A program made the translations under genes and the position numbers. Source: Dehalococcoidia bacterium (GTDB lineage Bacteria > Chloroflexota > Dehalococcoidia > Dehalococcoidales > RBG-16-60-22). Taken from it: a stretch of DNA of 6,682 nt. The first letter of the stretch is position 1. Each line of letters starts with the position of its first letter. The stretch spans positions 1 to 6,682 of the forward strand of contig JAUWYU010000083.1 of assembly GCA_030615655.1 (NCBI GenBank), written 5' to 3'. The notes beneath the pieces were generated by a model. It worked only from the letters and a program-made list of their open reading frames with translations. It made no database searches and was not told the DNA's origin. Positions 6,452-6,682 of this stretch are shown piece by piece.

Positions 6452-6682
6452 TCAAGCCAGAACTCGCTCTATCCGTTGTCCGGTGGCAGGATCGTATGGC
6501 CTGTTAAATGCTTCGGGGTATTGTCTTCTCAATTCGTCCAGGTCGACCTGCTCTACCTCCACCAAATAGCCACTGGTCGCCATCCCGGCGCAGTTCTTGG
6601 AGGTAACATTATGCGGAGAAATGGTATTAATGGCGCCGCCTCTATCAAGCTCGCCGACGATTATCGGGTCGTACCTGGCACC
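6452..6682 (-). CDS. C-terminal fragment of a larger protein, tentatively a molybdopterin-dependent oxidoreductase
   Basis: On the minus strand an open frame enters from the window edge at 6682 and ends at a TGA at 6452-6454, giving 76 residues. It begins with G-A-R-Y-D-P-I-I-V-G-E and contains D-R-G-G-A-I-N-T-I, T-S-K-N-C-A-G-M-A, S-G-Y-L-V-E-V-E and a Q-Y-P-E-A-F...Y-D-P-A-T-G tail. The pattern of a Gly-rich turn, an S-K-N-x-x-G-M segment, a hydrophobic strand and a short charged tail resembles the C-terminal end of some DMSO-reductase-family (molybdopterin) catalytic subunits, but I match this by impression only. It does not look like the C-terminus of UbiD, the usual partner of the neighbouring ubiX. 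The protein-like composition, absence of stops and co-orientation with ubiX 93 bases downstream support a real gene. The upstream sequence would settle the family. Confidence 0.5.
   Translation of the reverse strand, partial: GARYDPIIVGELDRGGAINTISPHNVTSKNCAGMATSGYLVEVEQVDLDELRRQYPEAFNRPYDPATGQRIERVLA

Noticed and set aside
1..6682. CRISPR array, tRNA, rRNA or defence system
   Set aside because: No regularly spaced repeats, cloverleaf-like segments, rRNA motifs or nuclease/toxin families are visible; the content is metabolic.

Overview
This 6.7 kb window is densely coded bacterial DNA of roughly 50-55% GC. It looks like a catabolic region of an anaerobe. The proteins (VAO-type FAD oxidases paired with a CCG-domain Fe-S protein, a methylmalonate-semialdehyde-type aldehyde dehydrogenase, UbiX) and an intergenic C-rich inverted repeat bring uncultivated Chloroflexota (Dehalococcoidia-like sediment or subsurface lineages) to mind. 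That assignment is inference from protein style; there is no rRNA or marker gene here to prove it.

Layout. Positions 1-5437 carry five co-oriented plus-strand genes: the C-terminal end of a first FAD-linked oxidase (1-384), a two-cluster [4Fe-4S] protein with two CCG domains (419-1690), a complete second FAD-linked oxidase (1709-3388), an aldehyde dehydrogenase of the MmsA/IolA class (3487-4980) and a small ferritin-like protein (5000-5437). Gaps are 34, 18, 98 and 19 bases, and each complete gene has a purine-rich ribosome binding site, so they probably form one operon. The 98-base gap holds an inverted repeat that could modulate read-through. Positions 5438-5782 separate converging genes and carry a short tandem repeat, a 252-base element bounded by 10-bp inverted repeats with internal hairpins, and a possible terminator for the minus-strand unit. 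On the minus strand are ubiX (5783-6358), encoding flavin prenyltransferase, and upstream of it the last 76 residues of a larger protein (6452-6682), tentatively a molybdopterin oxidoreductase.

Working model (inference). The two flavoproteins and the Fe-S protein resemble the FAD/FAD/Fe-S arrangement of glycolate oxidase (GlcD, GlcE, GlcF). They would oxidise an alcohol, hydroxy acid or cresol-like substrate and pass electrons to a carrier rather than to oxygen. The aldehyde dehydrogenase would turn the resulting aldehyde or semialdehyde into an acyl-CoA. UbiX would supply prenylated FMN to a UbiD-type (de)carboxylase not seen in this window. The most unusual item is the ferritin-like protein, which has lost both ExxH iron-binding motifs and so may be a structural or regulatory pseudo-ferritin.
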